Shown here: one piece after another, positions 7,616-17,166 of the stretch
How the letters are laid out: each line of letters starts with the position of its first letter
Numbering within the stretch: position 1 is the stretch's first letter
Source of the DNA: JAVEYA01 sp034003745
Lineage (GTDB): Bacteria; Bacillota; Peptococcia; DRI-13; PHAD01
Direction: 5' to 3'
DNA: 58,503 nt
Assembly (NCBI GenBank): GCA_034003745.1
Contig: JAVEYA010000004.1
Location: 1 to 58,503 of the forward strand
Program-made: the position numbers and the translations under genes
The notes under the pieces: model-generated
What the model saw: the letters and a program-made list of their open reading frames with translations, nothing else
Database searches by the model: none
What the model was told of the DNA's origin: nothing

Positions 7616-9799
7616 TCACTTACCCGGCGTAACACGGTAAACGTCTATGACGCCGCGCAGCCGTTTGATTTTCTCCATCACCAGACTTAACTGGCTTAAC
7701 GTCTTGATTTCTATCTTCAGATTTACCGTAGCCATATCATTCCGGGTGGAGCGCGCCCTGACCGCGTTAATCTGCACCTTCATATCGGCAATAGTCGTCA
7801 TAATATCGGTGGTCAAACGGGCCCGATCCATGGCCACCACTTCTATTTCCACCTGATAAGAACTTTCGTTTTCTTCATCCCAGGTCACATCCACAATACG
7901 TCCCTGTTCCTCCTGCAGAACATGATGCACATTGGAACAATCCGTCCGATGAACCGAGACGCCCCGCCCCCGGGTAATATAGCCGATGATGGGATCACCG
8001 GGCAGGGGATTGCAGCAATGCGCCAGCCGGACCAAAATATCATCTACCCCGCGCACCCGAACCCCTTGCTGTGATTTACCGTAGGCAGACCCCTTTTTCG
8101 CCTCCGCGACATAATCGGGGAAGAGACCGTCGTCACTTTGTTTTTTCAGCTTCAGCTGCTCGTCCCGCAGGCGGGTGATGATCTGCAGCGGGCTGATGGC
8201 GCCCTCTCCGATAGCGGCCAGCAAATCGTCCGCCGTAATCATGCTGAAACGCTTGACAATTTCCTGAAATTTTTCGGTTTTGAACAATTCCACCGGATCA
8301 AAGCCCTGCTTTTTAAATTCTTTTTCCAACAGCTCTTTGCCCCGGTGCACATTTTCTTCTCTTTTTTCCTTCTTGAACCAGTGCCGGATACGGTTCTTAG
8401 CCAGCGACGTCTTGACCACCTTCAGCCAGTCGCGGCTAGGTCCGTTGGCCTGTTTGGAAGTGAGGACATCCACGATATCCCCGTTTCTCAAAACATAATC
8501 CAAGGGTACAATGCGCCCGTTGACTTTGGCTCCAATGCAGCGGTGACCGATATCCGAGTGAATGCGATAGGCAAAGTCGACGGGCACGGAGCCTGCGGGC
8601 AACTCGATAACGTCGCCCTTGGGCGTGAAAACAAAAACAACATCGGCAAAGACGTCGATCTTCAACGTCTCCATAAATTCTTTGGTGTCTCTGACTTCCG
8701 TCTGCCACTCCAACAAATTGCGCAGCCAGTTCAGGCGCTTTTCCAAATCCTTACCGCCCGGCTTGGCGCCGCCTTCTTTGTATTTCCAATGGGCCGCGAT
8801 ACCATATTCAGCCGTGCGGTGCATCTCCCATGTCCGTATCTGAATCTCGAAAGGCTCCGCGCCGAAGCCCATCACTGTGGTATGCAGAGATTGATACATA
8901 TTGGGTTTGGGCATAGCGATATAGTCCTTGAATCTTCCCGGAACCGGCTTCCACAGTGTATGGATAATGCCCAGCGTGCCGTAACAGTCCTTGACATTTT
9001 CAACCAGGACCCGCACTGCGACCAGGTCAAAGATCTCATTTAATTCCCGGTTTTTGTCCAGCATCTTTTTATAAATGGAATAAAAATGTTTGGGCCTCCC
9101 GACAATATCCGCCTTGATGCCGACCTCGTCCAGTTTCTCTTTCAGATTTTGGATGACCTTTTCGATATAGACCAGGCGTTCCTGGCGCTTCATGGAGATT
9201 TTGTCCGCCAGATCGTAATACTTTTCCGGCTCCAGATAGCGGAAAGAGAGGTCCTCCAATTCCCATTTGAAGGCAAAAATACCGAGGCGATGGGCCAGCG
9301 GGGCAAAAATATCGATGGTTTCGCGGGCAATTTCTTTCTGCTTCCAGTCCGGATGGTGCTCCAGTGTACGCATATTATGCAGCCTGTCGGCCAGCTTGAT
9401 CAGAATCACCCGGATATCTTTGGCCATAGCCAAAAACATCTTGCGTAAATTCTCGACCTGCTGTTCCTCCTTGGTATGAAACTCCAGTTTGCCCAGCTTG
9501 GTCACGCCGCCAACCAGATAGGCCGTCTCCGCGCCAAAGGTCTTTTCCACGTCGGCCAGGGTAATCTTGGTGTCCTCCACCACATCGTGCAGAAGAGCCG
9601 CCGCAATAGTGGGCAGGTCGAGTTCCAGCTGCGCCAGCATTAGCGCTACAGCTACAGGATGAATGATATACGGTTCTCCGGAGTTCCGCAGCTGTCCGTC
9701 ATGCGCCTGGCGGGCCAGTTCATAGGCCTTATCGGCAATATTCAATTCTTCTGCCGTCAGGTATTTACCCAGACGTTCGGTTAACTCTTGATAGGACAA
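7616..9799 (-). CDS. relA: Bifunctional (p)ppGpp synthetase/hydrolase (Rel)
   Basis: 727 residues in the long RelA/SpoT-homologue layout. The HD hydrolase domain has HDVVEDT near residue 70, so the hydrolase should be active. The synthetase domain (about 240-350) contains GRFKDYIAMPKPNMYQSLHT. A TGS domain (about 390-450) starts at VFVFTPKGDVIELPAGSV, then a zinc-finger-like helical region with HCCNPLPGD near 600, and a C-terminal ACT domain. It makes and degrades the stringent-response alarmone. The start is TTG, with a GGTGGTG site upstream. It follows recJ by 16 bases. Confidence 0.96.
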   Translation of the reverse strand: MSYQELTERLGKYLTAEELNIADKAYELARQAHDGQLRNSGEPYIIHPVAVALMLAQLELDLPTIAAALLHDVVEDTKITLADVEKTFGAETAYLVGGVTKLGKLEFHTKEEQQVENLRKMFLAMAKDIRVILIKLADRLHNMRTLEHHPDWKQKEIARETIDIFAPLAHRLGIFAFKWELEDLSFRYLEPEKYYDLADKISMKRQERLVYIEKVIQNLKEKLDEVGIKADIVGRPKHFYSIYKKMLDKNRELNEIFDLVAVRVLVENVKDCYGTLGIIHTLWKPVPGRFKDYIAMPKPNMYQSLHTTVMGFGAEPFEIQIRTWEMHRTAEYGIAAHWKYKEGGAKPGGKDLEKRLNWLRNLLEWQTEVRDTKEFMETLKIDVFADVVFVFTPKGDVIELPAGSVPVDFAYRIHSDIGHRCIGAKVNGRIVPLDYVLRNGDIVDVLTSKQANGPSRDWLKVVKTSLAKNRIRHWFKKEKREENVHRGKELLEKEFKKQGFDPVELFKTEKFQEIVKRFSMITADDLLAAIGEGAISPLQIITRLRDEQLKLKKQSDDGLFPDYVAEAKKGSAYGKSQQGVRVRGVDDILVRLAHCCNPLPGDPIIGYITRGRGVSVHRTDCSNVHHVLQEEQGRIVDVTWDEENESSYQVEIEVVAMDRARLTTDIMTTIADMKVQINAVRARSTRNDMATVNLKIEIKTLSQLSLVMEKIKRLRGVIDVYRVTPGK

Positions 9800-9815
9800 G
9801 CTGCTTCACCACCCT

Positions 9816-12800
9816 CTAGTTGCGTTTGCCCGGGGACAGACGCAGTATCTTCTTGGGATAGATCGGTTTATTAATACCGGCTAATAATTTGGCCTCCGGC
9901 TCCCCTAAAACGCTGCCGGCAAATTCCGCGAACGCTTCTTCCTCCTCCAAGCCTTCCAGGTAGCGCACTGAATCGGTCAAATCCAGTTTTCCCGGAGGGG
10001 GCGGGGCAAAATGGATAAAACGTTTGCCGCCTTCGACCTCGCGCAGGAGCAAGCCCATCTCTTCCAGAATAGCCAGCGCCGCGGAAGCCGTCTGTTCACG
10101 GAAATTTTTCACACCCGCCTTTTGCATGGCCTCCTTGAGTTCGGCATTGGTCAGGACCAGGGGATTTGTTTCCTTCGCTTTGTCCCGCAGCAATACATAT
10201 AATTTGCCCAGGAGCTCGCGGGAAGGAGCCGCACTCTCCAAAATCAGCTCATTTAAGGTTCTGTCTCTTTCCCCAAAGAGGATATGAATATAGGCTTCCT
10301 CATTGTTGCGTCCCGCCCGCCCGGACAGCTGGTTGAATTCAGCGTGGGAGAAGCTCAGGTGATACAATACCACGTGCCTGATATCCGGTATATCGATCCC
10401 CTCGCCAAAGGCGCTGGTCGTAACCATTACGCGCAATTCACCGGAGCGGAACATTTCCTCCAGGCTCTTCCTGTACTCGCTGTGCAGGCCGCCGTGATAA
10501 AAACCGATTTCTTCTTTGGCCGGCGGGTAATAGCTTCTAAGATCGGAGGCCAGCTGATAAGCCTGCCTGCGGCTGTTCACATAAATAACAATTTTCTCTC
10601 CCCGGGCGGTCAACTCCAGCAAATAGGCCAGTTTATCCCTCTCCCCCCGGCGGTCGGTCAGCCGGAGATTGGTCCGGACATGTTCTTCGATTATGGCGCT
10701 TTCACACAAAAGCGTATCCGCAATTCTTTGCGCCGTTTCGTCATCAGCGGTAGCGGTAACCGCCAGCGCCAACGGCCGGCCTAATCTTTCCCAGCTCGAT
10801 TTCAGCATCCGGTAGCCGCGGCGCTTGCCTTTAGCCAGATGATGCGCCTCATCTACTACAAAGAAACCAATTTTATGCTGGATAAGAGCGAATTTATCGA
10901 CATGAAAGGAGAGAAATTCCGGCGTTGTCAGCACAATATCGATCTCGCCGCGTCCCAGCCGTACAAAAAAATCCTGTTTTTCTCCCAGATTCATGGAACC
11001 GGTAATCGCTTCGGCGGTTACCCCCAGCGGCGCCATTTTCAAGCGCAGGCGCTGCAATTGGTCGTTGACCAGGGAGCGCAGCGGATAGACGATAACGCTG
11101 ACTTGATTCTTCACCAGCGCAAGGTGGGCGCCCATACTTTGAAAGATTGCCGATTTGCCCCGGCCTGTAGCGAGTATGGCCAGCGTATTGCGGCCTGCCT
11201 GCAGTTCCTGCAGCGCTTCCTCTTGTTTGGGATGATAGGGAAGAGCGCCGATAACAGCCTGACGAATCTTTGGGGCCAATTCTTCCGGTGTAAGTTTCTG
11301 CAGCTCCGTCCTGGCCTGTTGCAGGGAAACTTTATCCGTCTCCCGGGTGGTTCTTTTAATACATAAATTTAAGCCCAGCGTATCTTTATCCCGCCCTGTC
11401 ACCTGGGTCACAAAGGCTTCATAGCGAGCTCCCGCATCGATAACCGGAGCAAGGACCCTGCTCAGGCAGGCATTCAGATAGCCGGCCTGTTCCCCTTGCC
11501 AGAAGACCGCTACGGCATTGGCGTCATATTCATTCAAAGGCTCCCGCACAAGCTCCGCCGAGTCCCCGTCCTGTATCCGGCTGAGCACGCTCTGGCGTTC
11601 GGCAAAAGTTACGCCCACCGCTTTGGTGAAAAATTCCTCACGGTTGATAATATCACGGTAATAATCATCCTCCAGCCAAATTTCGCCTTCGGCATATAAC
11701 CTGTCTAAAAAAGACAGGGGTATGTAAGGATTGTCCCTTTCTAGGGCAGGCTTGAGGTCCTTGATGATCAGCTGCAGCCTGGAATGTCCCCTGTATGTAT
11801 TCAGCTCCGGCACAACAGCCAAGTCGTACCCGTCGGAAGAAACCAGCGCCCCCTTATAGGCGCCCTTTTGAAAGGCAATCCCGTCCAGATACCCGTCGTC
11901 CCCCAGAACCCTCATCTTTAAATGGTTCTTTTTGCTGCCTACTTCTTTGCAGTGGGCCAGTTGTTTATTCCTTAATATCAACAGCGGACAAGGATTATGA
12001 TAACCGAAAGGCGCCAGCATTGCAATCTCTTCCGCCAAAGCGCGCGAGAGCTCCGGCCACAAGACTTCGCAATCCGCTTTTAGAACAGGAATCAGGTCCT
12101 TTTCCGTCAACGTCTCCTCTGCATACCGATTTAAGGATTCCCGGAAGGCAGGAATCTGCGCTTCTTCCAGCGATAAACCGGCCGCCATTCCATGTCCGCC
12201 GAAATTGAGCAGGTAGTTTTTATGCCGTTGCAGGGATTCAAAGAGATTGAAGCCGGGAATGCTGCGGCCCGAACCCTTGCCGACGCCATCCTCGACGGAA
12301 ATGACCAGCGCCGGGCGGTAAAACTTATCTACCAGCCGTGAGGCGACAATGCCGATGACCCCATGGTGCCAGTTCTGCCCAGCCAGGACAATCACCTTAT
12401 CTCTGGCCAGGTCGACCTGCTCTTCCAGCAAGGCTAAAGCTTGTTCTAAAATATTCGTTTCCAGCTCCTGGCGGGCTCTATTCTCAGAATCCAGCGCGCA
12501 GGCTATTTCTTGCGCCGCTGCAGTGTCTGCGGTAATCAAAAGTTCCACCGCTTTGTCGGCCTTGCCTAATCTGCCGCTGGCATTCAGTCGGGGCGCAATG
12601 AAATACCCGATGGCCTCGCTGTTTACTTCATAGTTATTATTCCCACTGACTGCCAGTAAAGCCGCTACACCCGGCCTGGCCGAATTCTGCAGTCTTTTCA
12701 GGCCTTCTTTGACCAAAATTCTATTCTCATTCCTTAAAGGGACAATATCGGCGATGGTCCCCAGCGCTACCAGGTCCAGGAGTTCCAGGCAATACGCCTC

Positions 12801-13442
12801 CAGGCCGAAGGGTTTCCCCAGCGCCTGGGCCAGCTTAAAGGCGACCCCCACCCCGGCCAGTTCCGACCAGGGCTGAAGAGAATCCGCAAGTTTAGGATTG
12901 ATAATGGCTTGTGCCTGGGGCAATATTTCCGGCGGCTCATGGTGGTCGGTAATTACCATTTCCAGCCCCAGGGAAGAAGCGTATCGTACTTCCTCCACCG
13001 CGGCGATACCGCAGTCCACCGTCAGCACCAAGTCTATGCCTTGCGCTTTTGCTTTGTCCAGCGCCTCTATGTTTAAGCCGTAGCCTTCTTCCAAACGCTG
13101 GGGGATATAATAACTGACCCGGCCTCCCGCCTGCTGTAAAAAACTATACAGGACAGCTACTGCGGTAATACCATCCACATCGTAGTCCCCATAAATCAGG
13201 ATATGCTCTCCTTGGGTAATCGCCTGATAAACGCGGGCCATTCCTTCCTGCATACCCGGCAGGACCAGTGGGTCCTGCAGATCATCCATATTCGCGCGCA
13301 AAAATGCCTTTACCGCATCCGCGGATTTAAACCCCCTATTTCCTAAAACCCTCGCCAGGACGGCGGATATTCCCAATTCTTTGCTTAACGACAAGACGGC
13401 TTGGTCCGTTGTTCCGATTTGCCAAATTTGTTTCTCTCGCAT
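9816..13442 (-). CDS. recJ: RecJ exonuclease fused to a HIRAN domain and a RecQ-like DEAH helicase
   Basis: 1208 residues, about twice the size of ordinary RecJ. Residues 1-570 are RecJ: GDYDVDGITAVAV, LTVDCGIA and ITDHHEPPE form the DHH phosphoesterase core, WHHGVIGIVASRL and LNFGGHGMAAGLSL the DHHA1 domain, followed by an OB region. Residues about 590-715 (AVGVTFAERQS to YEAFVTQVTG) resemble a HIRAN domain, a DNA-end-binding module. From about 730 on is a superfamily 2 helicase: ATGRGKSAIFQ (Walker A), VVDEAHH (DEAH), TATADDE, and a second RecA lobe with TSAFGEGIDIPDIRHVV and GRAGRN. RecJ degrades 5'-ended single strands, usually with RecQ as a separate partner, so the fusion joins both in one chain. 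The gene lies between lapA and relA as in other Clostridia. No frameshift is seen. Confidence 0.92.
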   Translation of the reverse strand: MREKQIWQIGTTDQAVLSLSKELGISAVLARVLGNRGFKSADAVKAFLRANMDDLQDPLVLPGMQEGMARVYQAITQGEHILIYGDYDVDGITAVAVLYSFLQQAGGRVSYYIPQRLEEGYGLNIEALDKAKAQGIDLVLTVDCGIAAVEEVRYASSLGLEMVITDHHEPPEILPQAQAIINPKLADSLQPWSELAGVGVAFKLAQALGKPFGLEAYCLELLDLVALGTIADIVPLRNENRILVKEGLKRLQNSARPGVAALLAVSGNNNYEVNSEAIGYFIAPRLNASGRLGKADKAVELLITADTAAAQEIACALDSENRARQELETNILEQALALLEEQVDLARDKVIVLAGQNWHHGVIGIVASRLVDKFYRPALVISVEDGVGKGSGRSIPGFNLFESLQRHKNYLLNFGGHGMAAGLSLEEAQIPAFRESLNRYAEETLTEKDLIPVLKADCEVLWPELSRALAEEIAMLAPFGYHNPCPLLILRNKQLAHCKEVGSKKNHLKMRVLGDDGYLDGIAFQKGAYKGALVSSDGYDLAVVPELNTYRGHSRLQLIIKDLKPALERDNPYIPLSFLDRLYAEGEIWLEDDYYRDIINREEFFTKAVGVTFAERQSVLSRIQDGDSAELVREPLNEYDANAVAVFWQGEQAGYLNACLSRVLAPVIDAGARYEAFVTQVTGRDKDTLGLNLCIKRTTRETDKVSLQQARTELQKLTPEELAPKIRQAVIGALPYHPKQEEALQELQAGRNTLAILATGRGKSAIFQSMGAHLALVKNQVSVIVYPLRSLVNDQLQRLRLKMAPLGVTAEAITGSMNLGEKQDFFVRLGRGEIDIVLTTPEFLSFHVDKFALIQHKIGFFVVDEAHHLAKGKRRGYRMLKSSWERLGRPLALAVTATADDETAQRIADTLLCESAIIEEHVRTNLRLTDRRGERDKLAYLLELTARGEKIVIYVNSRRQAYQLASDLRSYYPPAKEEIGFYHGGLHSEYRKSLEEMFRSGELRVMVTTSAFGEGIDIPDIRHVVLYHLSFSHAEFNQLSGRAGRNNEEAYIHILFGERDRTLNELILESAAPSRELLGKLYVLLRDKAKETNPLVLTNAELKEAMQKAGVKNFREQTASAALAILEEMGLLLREVEGGKRFIHFAPPPPGKLDLTDSVRYLEGLEEEEAFAEFAGSVLGEPEAKLLAGINKPIYPKKILRLSPGKRN

Positions 13443-13490
13443 CTTTTTCTCCCTGCAGGTAAGGCTACACCCTTATTTGTGTATTATGAA

Positions 13491-13514
13491 AAGAAGAGAC
13501 CGGCGTCTCTTCTT
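13491..13514 (-). terminator. Hairpin between the lapA-like gene and recJ
   Basis: A perfect 10-bp stem AAGAAGAGAC/GTCTCTTCTT with a 4-base loop, followed on the minus strand by TTTTCAT. It is a moderate terminator or attenuator. Confidence 0.55.
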
Positions 13515-13538
13515 TCACTGGCGTTTGTCCACAATTTT

Positions 13539-13928
13539 TTATACTGTTTTGCTTCCCCCGGATTCTGTTTCTGAAACGGTCTCCGGCTTAATTCCTTCAT
13601 TCCCGGCACTTTCGGCTCCCGCCGTATTCTTCGGCTCAGTCTGCCCTGCGCAGGTGTTGAGCTTCTCTTCCAGCTTCTTCACTTGCTTTTCCAGTTCATC
13701 CTTACGGTGATTCAGCTGCCGTATCTTCATCCAGGCGCCGACCTGCTTGAACAGGCCGAAAAAGTACAATACCAATGCGCCGGCCACGGCGGCCCCCAGT
13801 AAGACCAGCACCAGCGAAACGGAAAACGACCATGTTAAAAAATTAATCGACACCACTTCCGTATTCTGTACGGCAAATGTTGCCACCAACAACGAAAATA
13901 TCAAAGCGCTAATGAGATAAATTTGCAT
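13539..13928 (-). CDS. LapA-domain (DUF1049) membrane protein
   Basis: 129 residues. There are two N-terminal membrane segments (about 3-20 and 37-60) separated by the FAVQNTEVVSINFLTWSFS region typical of LapA/YrvD-like proteins, then a basic coiled coil (about 70-95) and a low-complexity acidic tail. In Firmicutes such genes sit next to recJ, as here. The molecular role is not established; enterobacterial LapA (YciS) acts in lipopolysaccharide assembly, which cannot apply to an organism without LPS. The ATG is preceded by AGAGGTG. Confidence 0.8.
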   Translation of the reverse strand: MQIYLISALIFSLLVATFAVQNTEVVSINFLTWSFSVSLVLVLLGAAVAGALVLYFFGLFKQVGAWMKIRQLNHRKDELEKQVKKLEEKLNTCAGQTEPKNTAGAESAGNEGIKPETVSETESGGSKTV

Positions 13929-13993
13929 TTTCTCACCTCTTTCTAAAGAAATATTCGCCTAAATTCCTCATATTCCTGCAATAAAGAAAACTT

Positions 13994-14023
13994 GGCTTCG
14001 CCGAGCCCTGCAACGGCGAAGCC
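13994..14023 (-). terminator. Second hairpin of a tandem terminator after secF
   Basis: A perfect 10-bp stem GGCTTCGCCG/CGGCGAAGCC with a 10-base loop, followed on the minus strand by a T-rich stretch. It lies just beyond the stronger hairpin at 14038-14067. Confidence 0.55.
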
Positions 14024-14037
14024 TTCATTGCATATAA

Positions 14038-14067
14038 AAATCCCGTCCGCCTAAGCGAACGGGATTT
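14038..14067 (-). terminator. Terminator of the secDF operon
   Basis: The stem AAATCCCGTTCGC/GCGGACGGGATTT with a 4-base loop has a T-run on the minus strand and begins 7 bases after the secF stop. Confidence 0.85.
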
Positions 14068-14073
14068 CTATAT

Positions 14074-15021
14074 TTACGCTCTCGAAGCCCTTAAAGCCTT
14101 TTTCGTTTTCTTCTTGTGCTCCTGCCACATGGTCCAGAGCGGACCGGCAATACAAATCGTGGAGTAGCAGCCGGAGACGATACCGAACATCATCGGCAGG
14201 GCAAATGCCCTGATGGAACTGATATCGTACATCTGGGCGAAGATATAGACTACGGTAATGCTCACAAACACGGCAAGGTTCGTATTGATCGAGCGGGACA
14301 TAGACTGGGTAATGCTCAAATTGACCAGTTCGTCCACCGGGACTTTATTGCCCAAAAGACGTTCGTTCTCCCGGATCCGGTCATAAATAACAATCGTATC
14401 GTTGATGGAAAAACCAATGATGGTCAATATGGCCGCGATAAACGAATCACTGATGGGGATTTTAAAAATAATAAATACCGCGGTTACGATCAAAGCATCG
14501 TGGAGTAAGGCTACAATAGCCATGGCCCCTGCGGAAAGACCGCCGATTTTACGGAAACGGACCCCCACGTAAACGAGAATAAGCAGGAAGGAAAGGGCGA
14601 TGGCAATCATTCCGTTGGTAAAAAATCTTCGTCCGATAAAGGGTTCTACCGTCAGCGATTCGGACAGGGTGAACTGGACGTCCGGGAAAGCCTTGGTCAA
14701 AGCGGCGGTAACGGATTCCTGTTCCTGGGAAGTCAGCGCTTCATTGCTGGGCAGGCTGACAATCAGCTTCTGTTCCGTCTGGGCCAGGTTCGTCTGCGTC
14801 TGGGCATTGGTCACCCGGCTCAACTCTTCACCGACAAGCTGGCCGGCTTGTTCGGCGTCAACGGTTCCCGTATAGGTGTATTTCAGGATACTGCCGCCCC
14901 GGAACTGGATATCCAGCTGCAGGCCGTTTAGAAAAATGGCCGCTACGCCAATCAACATCAAGCAAATGGAAATCGCAAAGAAAATCTTGCGGTATTGGTA
15001 GAATTTAATCACTTTATTCAT
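14074..15021 (-). CDS. secF: Protein translocase subunit SecF
   Basis: 315 residues. An N-terminal membrane helix (about 12-32) is followed by the conserved LDIQFRGGSILKY, an extracytoplasmic domain, and five more membrane helices with the SIND(TIV) motif FSINDTIVIYDRIRENER near 208-225. SecF and SecD use the proton or sodium gradient to help pull proteins out of the SecYEG channel. The ATG overlaps the secD stop as ATGA, and the SD (AGGAGG) lies inside secD, so the two are translationally coupled. Confidence 0.97.
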   Translation of the reverse strand: MNKVIKFYQYRKIFFAISICLMLIGVAAIFLNGLQLDIQFRGGSILKYTYTGTVDAEQAGQLVGEELSRVTNAQTQTNLAQTEQKLIVSLPSNEALTSQEQESVTAALTKAFPDVQFTLSESLTVEPFIGRRFFTNGMIAIALSFLLILVYVGVRFRKIGGLSAGAMAIVALLHDALIVTAVFIIFKIPISDSFIAAILTIIGFSINDTIVIYDRIRENERLLGNKVPVDELVNLSITQSMSRSINTNLAVFVSITVVYIFAQMYDISSIRAFALPMMFGIVSGCYSTICIAGPLWTMWQEHKKKTKKALRASRA

Positions 15022-16274
15022 TGGGGCACCCTCCTCGCGCCGTAGTACTGAGGCTTACGGAAAACCGTAAAATTGCTTAAGGACCGGATCATCAGGCGGG
15101 AAGCCGTAATGCCGGCTACAAAGTTCATAATTACGCCGCACAATAGGGTGTAACCGAAGGAGAGCATCGCGCCGGAACCGAAAATAATCAGAATCACCGC
15201 TACAATAATCACCGTAATATTGCCGTCGAAAACCGAGGAAAAAGCCCTTTCAAAGCCGGCGTCAATGGCCCGGCGCAGGGATTTTCCCGTATTAATCTCT
15301 TCTTTAATCCGTTCGGAAACGATAACATTGGCATCCACGCCCATCCCGATGGAAAGAATAACCCCGGCAATACCGGGCAGGGTCAGGGTAAATTGGGGGA
15401 CGGAAAGGGCCAGTAACTGCCCGGATACCTGTAACAGTAAGGCGATACAAGCCACCAGACCGGGCAGGCGGTAATAAAACAGCATAAACAGACAAACCAA
15501 AACCAGCGCAATCTCCCCGGCCAGGACCATCACGTCCAGCGCATTGCTGCCCAGGGTCGGGCTAATAATATTGGAATTCTTGACCTCCAGGGAGAAAGGC
15601 AGGGCGCCGGCATTGATTCTATCGGATAAATCCTTGGCGGCCTGCAGGCTTTCCATATGGGTAATCTCCGCCCGTCCGCCCGAGATCTGCTGCTGCACAG
15701 TCGGGGCGGAGATAATCATCTCATCCATTAAGATATAAATCGGCTGACCAATCAACCGGCCGGTGGCTTCGGCAAACTTTTCCGCCCCCGCGGCGGACAG
15801 CTCCAGGGCAACGAGAGGCTGGTTAGACTGGTTCATTTGCGGGGAAGTATTGACGACGTCAGCTCCCTCCAGGACGATATTCCCCTCCGGGTCCCGGAAG
15901 GTCAGCCTGGCTGTTTCCCCTAATTCCGAAACAGCCTTTTGCGGGTCAAAATCAGTTTCATCGGATTTCCAGGGGAAACGGACGATGATATTGCCGTTCG
16001 TCGTATCTATGGTCACATCGCGGTCGGTGATATTTTGACCGTCCATCCGGGTCTCAATAATCGCCCGGGCTGATTCCAGTTCGCCGGCAGTCGGCGCACG
16101 GTCCAAATCCTTAGGTTCGTAAGTAGCGTCAACGCCGCCGCGGATATCAATCCCAAACCGCATCTGGTCCGCGCCTTTTATTTCATAATTGCCGATTTTC
16201 AATCCGAAAATAGCAAGATAAAGAATAATTCCGGTAATCAGCGCGGTGGCAAAAAATATCCATTTCCTGTTCAC
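15018..16274 (-). CDS. secD: Protein translocase subunit SecD
   Basis: 418 residues with an N-terminal signal-anchor helix, then the FGIDIRGGVDATYE motif (about 40-54), periplasmic-type P1 domain with the conserved IETRMD segment, and six-helix RND-like bundle containing GMGVDANVIVSERIKEE near residue 310. It is paired with secF in a two-gene operon that has its own sigma-A-like promoter. The RBS GGAGGAATG fits the ATG start. Confidence 0.97.
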   Translation of the reverse strand: MNRKWIFFATALITGIILYLAIFGLKIGNYEIKGADQMRFGIDIRGGVDATYEPKDLDRAPTAGELESARAIIETRMDGQNITDRDVTIDTTNGNIIVRFPWKSDETDFDPQKAVSELGETARLTFRDPEGNIVLEGADVVNTSPQMNQSNQPLVALELSAAGAEKFAEATGRLIGQPIYILMDEMIISAPTVQQQISGGRAEITHMESLQAAKDLSDRINAGALPFSLEVKNSNIISPTLGSNALDVMVLAGEIALVLVCLFMLFYYRLPGLVACIALLLQVSGQLLALSVPQFTLTLPGIAGVILSIGMGVDANVIVSERIKEEINTGKSLRRAIDAGFERAFSSVFDGNITVIIVAVILIIFGSGAMLSFGYTLLCGVIMNFVAGITASRLMIRSLSNFTVFRKPQYYGARRVPQ

Positions 16275-16323
16275 ATCAACATTCCTCCTTGGGAGAGATT
16301 AAATCTTTCAACCATACTGAATA

Positions 16324-16353
16324 ATTATATTCCTATGAACCCAAGCCTGTCAA
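16324..16353 (-). promoter_or_regulatory. Probable sigma-A promoter of secDF
   Basis: Minus-strand TTGACA and TATAAT boxes with an 18-base spacer, about 50 bases upstream of the secD start. Both hexamers match the consensus exactly. Confidence 0.7.
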
Positions 16354-16372
16354 ATAGCGAATCTTGTTACTC

Positions 16373-17032
16373 TCACAAAAGCTTGGCATTATTGATAATA
16401 ATGGAAAAATACGCGTCTAAAAATTGGGCTGCCTTGCGGCACATCAGCATCCTCTTTAAAAATATCTCGAAATACTCAATAACCGGTACGATGGTAGTCT
16501 CAATTGTAAGTTGCAGGGTCATCAGCCGGCCTGCCCCATCCACGTCAAAATCAGAATCGACGACCGCGTAGTTGACCCGGTCATGGATATCGAACTTGGC
16601 ATAATCATGATTGCGTACCCGGGAGCGGTGCACATCGGTCTTATCAGCTAGAACCAACGCCGCAGTCACAGCATTGGCTATTTCGTTGGAATCTTCGTCG
16701 TGATTGCCTATTGCCGCAATAATCAGCGCGATTTCTTCACAGTCCATGCCCAGACGCTTCAACTGTTCATACGCCAGCATAGCGCCGTGGTAGTTATGTC
16801 CCTTTCTGCTGATCACATTGCCGATATCGTGTAAATATCCGGCGATAGCGGCCAATTCAGCCATACGCGGGGGATAATCCAGTTTCAGCATGATTTCTTC
16901 GGCTTTGGCGGAAACGATGTTCAGATGGCGGAAGCTGTGGTCGGTATAGCCAAGTATACCTAAGTGCTGATTGGCCATCTCAATGTAACAGTTGATCTCT
17001 TTGTCCCTTTTAACCTCTTCCAGAGAAAGCAT
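16373..17032 (-). CDS. HD-domain phosphohydrolase
   Basis: About 219 residues. Metal-binding HD motifs are visible: YTDHSFRHL near 30, GYLHDIGNVISRKGHNYHGA (about 65-84) and IGNHDED near 107, then VLADKTDVHRSRVR near 125. The set matches predicted HD-superfamily hydrolases found beside yajC/secDF in Clostridia. The substrate is unknown. The start chosen is the ATG of MLSLEEV, because TAGGTGAGG lies directly upstream; a TTG six codons earlier has no ribosome site. A perfect inverted repeat sits just before the SD (17041-17068). Confidence 0.8.
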   Translation of the reverse strand: MLSLEEVKRDKEINCYIEMANQHLGILGYTDHSFRHLNIVSAKAEEIMLKLDYPPRMAELAAIAGYLHDIGNVISRKGHNYHGAMLAYEQLKRLGMDCEEIALIIAAIGNHDEDSNEIANAVTAALVLADKTDVHRSRVRNHDYAKFDIHDRVNYAVVDSDFDVDGAGRLMTLQLTIETTIVPVIEYFEIFLKRMLMCRKAAQFLDAYFSIIINNAKLL

Positions 17033-17040
17033 ACCCTCAC

Positions 17041-17068
17041 CTATTACCAAAAAAATTATTGGTAATAG
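17041..17068 (-). repeat. Perfect inverted repeat in the leader of the HD-domain gene
   Basis: Arms CTATTACCAA and TTGGTAATAG are 10 bp each with an 8-base A/T spacer. The downstream arm ends next to the ribosome-binding site, so an RNA hairpin could affect translation. On DNA it could be an operator. No T-run follows, so it is not a typical terminator. Confidence 0.6.
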
Positions 17069-17166
17069 TATGGCCGGGCCTTCATAGAATAACTCAAAAC
17101 AAAAGAAGAGATATCTGGAAAAACCTTTCCTAATCCCTTCTTAGCGGCAAGTATATATTCTTGGCC

